Shown here one piece after another: positions 5,458 through 7,912 of a DNA stretch of 7,912 bases. Position numbers and translations under genes: made by a program. How positions within the stretch are numbered: position 1 is the stretch's first letter; each line of letters begins with the position of its first letter. The notes beneath the pieces are model-generated. The model was not told the DNA's origin and did no database searches. It saw only the letters and a program-made list of their open reading frames with translations. Source of the DNA: Embleya sp040605455 (GTDB taxonomy: Bacteria > Actinomycetota > Actinomycetes > Streptomycetales > Streptomycetaceae). The stretch spans positions 1 to 7,912 of the forward strand of contig NZ_JBEXCV010000252.1 of the NCBI RefSeq assembly GCF_040605455.1, read 5' to 3'.

Positions 5458-6003
5458 ATGAGCAGCATGAATGCGACGTTGGGTCCGCTGGAAGTAATCG
5501 ACGGCCGCTGCATGGTGGGCGAATTTCGGCGCCCGGGCGGTTCGTGGGTGGAGTTCCGTACAGACGGGCTGTGCCAACACGCGCCCGACTCGGAGGACGA
5601 GTTGATCCCCTGGTCCAGGATCATGGACGGGATTTCGGTGATCCTGGGTCGCGGTGACCCAAGCATAGGCGGCAACTACACGTTTCCCGCCGTGGTCAGC
5701 GGTCTCGTGGGGCGCAACGGACACGGCGGCGGCCATCTGGACATGACGCTGCGTCACCCCTACGAGTACCGGAGCGTGGTCTTCGACCGGCATGACCACT
5801 CCTACCGGGTCCCCGAAGCCGCCTTCCTGCAGCAGTTGTTGACCCAGACCGTCGACGCCGGCGAGGCGCGCCGGCTGGCCGAGGCGGACTGGCTGGGCCG
5901 CGCGGCCGAGCGGCTGGCCGCGCTGAAGTTCTGGACGACGCGCCGTGAGATCTCGGCGGCGGTTGCCCAGGCTCGGCAGGATGGCACGCCTGTCGGATCC
6001 TGA
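5458..6003 (+). CDS. Uncharacterised 181-residue protein
   Basis: I do not recognise this family. The protein is soluble-looking, with no signal peptide or membrane helix. The N-terminal half is strand-rich: L-E-V-I-D-G-R-C-M-V-G-E-F-R-R-P-G-G-S-W-V-E-F-R-T-D-G, then E-L-I-P-W-S-R-I-M-D-G-I-S-V-I-L-G-R-G-D. A glycine- and histidine-rich turn (G-R-N-G-H-G-G-G-H-L) follows. The C-terminal half is helical (F-L-Q-Q-L-L-T-Q-T-V-D-A-G-E-A-R-R-L-A, then A-A-E-R-L-A-A-L-K-F-W-T-T-R-R-E-I). The pattern resembles the small PH-like proteins common in streptomycetes whose C-terminal helices bind a partner, but this is impression only. ATG 5458 gives the longest product; ATG 5467 (M4) is an equal candidate, and neither has a strong ribosome binding site. 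Codon use is typical and nothing is broken. It stands alone among pseudogenes, convergent with the oxidoreductase remnant. Confidence 0.75.
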   Translation: MSSMNATLGPLEVIDGRCMVGEFRRPGGSWVEFRTDGLCQHAPDSEDELIPWSRIMDGISVILGRGDPSIGGNYTFPAVVSGLVGRNGHGGGHLDMTLRHPYEYRSVVFDRHDHSYRVPEAAFLQQLLTQTVDAGEARRLAEADWLGRAAERLAALKFWTTRREISAAVAQARQDGTPVGS

Positions 6004-6029
6004 CGGAGACCGGCCCGACGGAGACCGGC
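6002..6029 (+). repeat. 13-base tandem direct repeat over the stop codon
   Basis: gacggagaccggc occurs at 6002-6014 and 6017-6029 (period 15), starting on the second base of the TGA of the 181-residue gene. A slipped-strand duplication is the simplest origin. Confidence 0.7.
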
Positions 6030-6072
6030 TCCGACGCACCCCATCCGGTCCAATGCGACCCAATCGCATGCG

Positions 6073-6088
6073 GGCCGGCGCGCCGGCC
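6073..6088. repeat. 16-base perfect palindrome between convergent genes
   Basis: ggccggcgcgccggcc is self-complementary, and the octamer cgcatgcg (6065-6072), also self-complementary, directly precedes it. It lies between the ends of a plus-strand gene (6003) and a minus-strand remnant (6184). With no loop it is a poor terminator unless the centre opens. Confidence 0.6.
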
Positions 6089-6183
6089 GAGGACCGAGCA
6101 GCGTTCGCGTCCCTGCCGCCACCCGCCCGCCGAGGGGCGCTCCGCCGCCGCCCATGCGGCAAAGCGACCCCGTGCGCGAGGGC

Positions 6184-7517
6184 TCAGTATCCGGCCGGTG
6201 CCGGCCAGTGCCGCTCCACCCCGATCGCGTCCAACTCTGCCGCGAACTCGGCGAACAGCGCCGGGACTTCGCACACCGCATGCGGCTCGACGCCCTGCCG
6301 CAGGCAATATGCCGCCAGGTGCCCGACCACCTCGCCGATGTTCCACTCCACCGGGTGCAGCCGGTAGCAGCCGTTGGAGATGTGCGTCGTGCCGATGTTC
6401 TTCGCCGCCGGCAGCAGGTTGCGCATCCGGATCGGCAGCAGCGCGCCCAGCGGGATCTCGAACGGCACGCCGGCCACGTCGATGTAGTTGTCGCCGCCGG
6501 TCGAGGGATGCAGGTCGATCCGGTAGGCGCCCACGCCCACCGAGTCCGGGAAGTGGTGGATCCCGTGCGTGCCCAGGATGTCCCGGGACACGTGGTGCTC
6601 GGTCACCGTGGTGACCGCGCGGATCCGCCGCGACTCGCGTACGTACGCGGACTTGGCCAGTCCGTCGGCGGTGCCGACCACGTCGTGCCGCAGCCGCAGC
6701 CCCGGGTACCCCGCGCCGCCGTCCGACCGAGGTGCCTCGGTCTGCAACCAGTACAGGACCGACAGCGAGAGCTGCTTGGCCTCGCGGTGCGCCGCGGCGG
6801 CCTCGTCCGCGCCGACCTCGATGATCGGCTTCAATCAGTAGTCGTTCAGCGGCCAGTTCACCAGCGTGATGTCCGAGTCGATTGCACCGGGCTCGAACAG
6901 GCCCTTCGCCAGGATCCGGCGGAACAACCACAGGTCGTCGCCGCCGGCGTCGGCGCTCTGGTCGGCGTGCACCGCGAGCGGGGTACCGCTCGGACGCGGG
7001 TCGAAGGTCCGCACCTCCGGTTCGAGGGTGCGCGGGTCGGGCGCGAGGAAGCCGAGCAGCGGCCCGGGCCAGAAGTCGGGTCGGTACGACCGCCAGAAGT
7101 CGTAGCCGGCGGGCCGGTCGATCACGTGGTTCTCACCCTCGTGGTGCGACACCGCGAACCATTACGTGATGCCCTGCATGTTCAACGGCCCGGCCTCGTC
7201 GGGCGCGCTGGGCTCGTCGTATTCCGCCCCGGACTCGGCGCCGGTGACGTACTCGGCCTTCGCGAGCGGCGGCAACTCGCCCGTCTCGGTCGCGTCCAGC
7301 ATGTACGCCGCCGAGATCGTGTGCGACTCCTCGGTGCGCACGCCCCACAGGGTGACCGCGCGGACCCGGTCGCCGTCCGCGAACACCTCGGCGGGCACGT
7401 GCTCCATGAGTATGCGCAGCCCGGCTGGATGCCAGATGGGGCGCGAGCAGACCCTGCAACACGGCCAGTGATACCCGAGGTTCGTGGCACAGCTTGCTCA
7501 CGTACCCGGTGTCCTTT
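6184..7517 (-). pseudogene. FAD-dependent oxidoreductase pseudogene
   Basis: The family (FAD_oxidored-type flavoproteins) is clear from A-D-Q-S-A-D...S-D-I-T-L-V-N-W-P-L-N-D-Y, Q-L-S-L-S-V-L-Y-W-L-Q-T-E, G-L-R-L-R-H-D-V-V-G-T-A-D-G-L-A-K, Y-R-I-D-L-H-P-S-T-G-G-D-N-Y and the late flavin-binding stretch L-L-P-A-A-K-N-I-G-T-T-H-I-S-N-G-C-Y-R-L-H-P-V-E-W-N-I-G-E. Four lesions are visible. The N-terminal Rossmann GxGxxG domain is missing, with similarity starting at G-Y-V-S-K-L-C-H-E-P-R-V near 7517. One extra base lies in the CCC at 7420-7422 (minus GGG), shifting L-A-P-H-L-A-S-S-R out of frame with L-R-I-L-M-E-H. TAA at 7164-7162 follows N-M-Q-G-I-T. TGA at 6837-6835 stands where Trp (TGG) is plausible, before L-K-P-I-I-E-V. 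The true stop is TGA 6186-6184. It cannot make a functional protein. Substrate is unknown. Confidence 0.88.
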
Positions 7518-7533
7518 GACAGCGAAGGTAGTC

Positions 7534-7552
7534 GGTCAGGGGTGACCTGACC
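7534..7552. repeat. Small perfect hairpin near the truncation point
   Basis: ggtcagg (7534-7540) pairs with cctgacc (7546-7552) around a 5-base loop. It sits 17 bases beyond the point where oxidoreductase similarity stops, in a 130-base stretch (7518-7649) with no assignable gene. It may be part of an old element end or an operator. Confidence 0.4.
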
Positions 7553-7649
7553 TGGGCGGACTAACTTGCGTGTCAACGAGGCGGACGTCGAGGCCCGGAC
7601 AACTGCCCGGTCCCCGCTCAGCTCTTGCGCTCATTCAGGACGCAGAAGA

Positions 7650-7733
7650 CCCTTCGTCTGGACCAAATCCGCCGACGAGATCCTCAATTCCCTAGCGAAA
7701 TATATCGCCAGAATTTCTGGCGCAGCACACTAG
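7650..7733 (+). pseudogene. IS630-family transposase, C-terminal fragment
   Basis: The codons P-F-V-W-T-K-S-A-D-E-I-L-N-S-L-A-K-Y-I-A-R-I-S-G-A-A-H end at TAG 7731-7733. P-F-x-W-T-K-x-A-D-E-I-L-x-x-L-A is the standard C-terminal ending of actinomycete IS630-type (Tc1/mariner superfamily) transposases. Only the last 28 or so codons remain; the DDE domain is gone and the sequence upstream (7518-7649) is unrelated. The stop codon is made by the TA target dinucleotide plus the first base of the next element. Confidence 0.82.
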
Positions 7734-7752
7734 TGTCCTGCGCCAGGAATTC
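7711..7752. mobile_element. Abutting ends of two IS630-type elements (42-base palindrome)
   Basis: gaatttctggcgcagcacac (7711-7730) and the reverse complement of gtgtcctgcgccaggaattc (7733-7752) agree at 18 of 20 positions around TA (7731-7732). The left half lies at the 3' end of one transposase gene and the right half just ahead of the start of another, as expected for right and left terminal repeats meeting at one shared TA target. Confidence 0.8.
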
Positions 7753-7776
7753 GTTGTAGATGTATAGGCTGGTTCC

Positions 7777-7830
7777 ATGGCGCGGATGGGGCGGCCGAAG
7801 GCCGAGTTGGTGTTGTCGGACTGGGCTTGA
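7777..7830 (+). pseudogene. IS630-family transposase, N-terminal fragment, interrupted
   Basis: ATG 7777 starts M-A-R-M-G-R-P-K-A-E-L-V-L-S-D, the common N-terminus of streptomycete IS630-type transposases, where A-E-L-V-L-S is followed by a helix-turn-helix domain. After D15 the frame reads W-A and stops at TGA 7828-7830. That TGA is formed by the first bases of an IS3-type element, so the gene is interrupted by insertion. The terminal repeat ahead of it (7733-7752) and the start distance (44 bases from the element edge) fit a normal left end. Whether the rest of the copy continues beyond the IS3 element cannot be seen. Confidence 0.78.
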
Positions 7831-7912
7831 TCCGGTTTGACGGACACCCTGTCTGAGGGCTTTGCCCCTCTTGGGAGGATGTCCATCATGGAGCGTATGG
7901 GGAAGAAGAAGC
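7828..7912 (+). mobile_element. Left end of an IS3-family element (cut by window edge)
   Basis: tgatccggtttgacggacac (7828-7847) starts with TG and resembles the left terminal repeats of actinomycete IS3-family elements. It is followed by a 40-base leader, a ribosome binding site gggagg (7873-7878) and a start codon at 7888. The exact first base is uncertain by a few positions (7822-7828). The right end is outside the window. Confidence 0.68.
7888..7912 (+). CDS. IS3-family transposase OrfA, first codons
   Basis: ATG 7888 is preceded by gggagg (7873-7878) at a 9-base spacing and encodes M-E-R-M-G-K-K-K before the window ends. A Lys/Arg-rich start is typical of OrfA, the helix-turn-helix DNA-binding half that is joined to OrfB by programmed frameshifting in this family. 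An in-frame ATG at 7879 is too close to the ribosome binding site; ATG 7897 is possible but less well spaced. The call rests mainly on the element end upstream. Confidence 0.62.

Noticed and set aside
6835..6837. TGA in the oxidoreductase as a recoded (Sec or Trp) codon
   Set aside because: The same gene carries a TAA, a frameshift and a missing N-terminus, so decay explains it. No selenocysteine insertion element is evident.
5113..6931. Long minus-strand frames over the 181-residue gene and oxidoreductase
   Set aside because: Their translations are arginine/glycine-rich shadows. The plus-strand 181-residue frame and the minus-strand oxidoreductase frame explain codon bias better.
6154..7545. 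463-codon open frame on the plus strand
   Set aside because: It is the antisense of the FAD oxidoreductase, whose family motifs are unmistakable on the minus strand. The plus reading has repetitive R-V-H-R-D-type composition.
1..7912. CRISPR arrays, tRNA and rRNA genes, riboswitches, integrase att sites
   Set aside because: I looked for regularly spaced repeats, tRNA-like cloverleaf ends and rRNA signatures and saw none. The repeats present are short, few, or transposon ends.

Overview
The window looks like an accessory, degenerating stretch of a high-GC actinomycete chromosome or plasmid, most likely Streptomycetaceae. The base composition, the strong G/C preference at third codon positions and the IS5, IS3, IS30 and IS630 types all fit this; the species cannot be named from the sequence. 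Only three protein genes look intact: a small DUF1330 protein (759-1103, +), an uncharacterised 494-residue protein (1976-3460, -) and an uncharacterised 181-residue protein (5458-6003, +). Almost everything else is a fragment or pseudogene.

Layout. Positions 1-420 are a stack of insertion-sequence pieces: the 3' end of an IS5-family element, then a C-terminal IS3-type transposase fragment joined to an N-terminal IS30-type transposase fragment. Positions 421-758 hold no gene I can name. The DUF1330 gene follows, closed by a perfect hairpin. Positions 1134-1975 are a long non-coding stretch with one strong orphan hairpin and a T/G-rich section. On the minus strand the 494-residue protein has its own ribosome binding site, but it lies in the same uninterrupted reading frame as an upstream coiled-coil segment carrying a CxxC...CxxC zinc-hook-like motif (3461-4306). 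This pair is the best candidate for something undescribed, possibly a remnant of a defence or DNA-handling locus, but that is inference.

Positions 4462-5123 hold two back-to-back remnants, a regulator C-terminus (minus) and an isochorismatase-like hydrolase lacking its N-terminus and carrying a frameshift (plus). They meet at a perfect 37-base palindrome. A terminator hairpin, a diverged second copy of an oxidoreductase C-terminus and the 181-residue gene follow. From 7517 down to 6184 lies an FAD-dependent oxidoreductase pseudogene with a missing N-terminus, one frameshift and two in-frame stops.

The right edge is a second IS cluster: the 3' end of one IS630-type element abuts the 5' end of another across a single TA, forming a near-perfect 42-base palindrome. 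The second IS630 copy is cut after about 15 codons by the left end of an IS3-family element whose first ORF runs off the window.

Taken together, the window reads as an insertion-sequence-bounded region in which metabolic genes (cysteine hydrolase, FAD oxidoreductase) have decayed. No working pathway can be assembled from what is visible.
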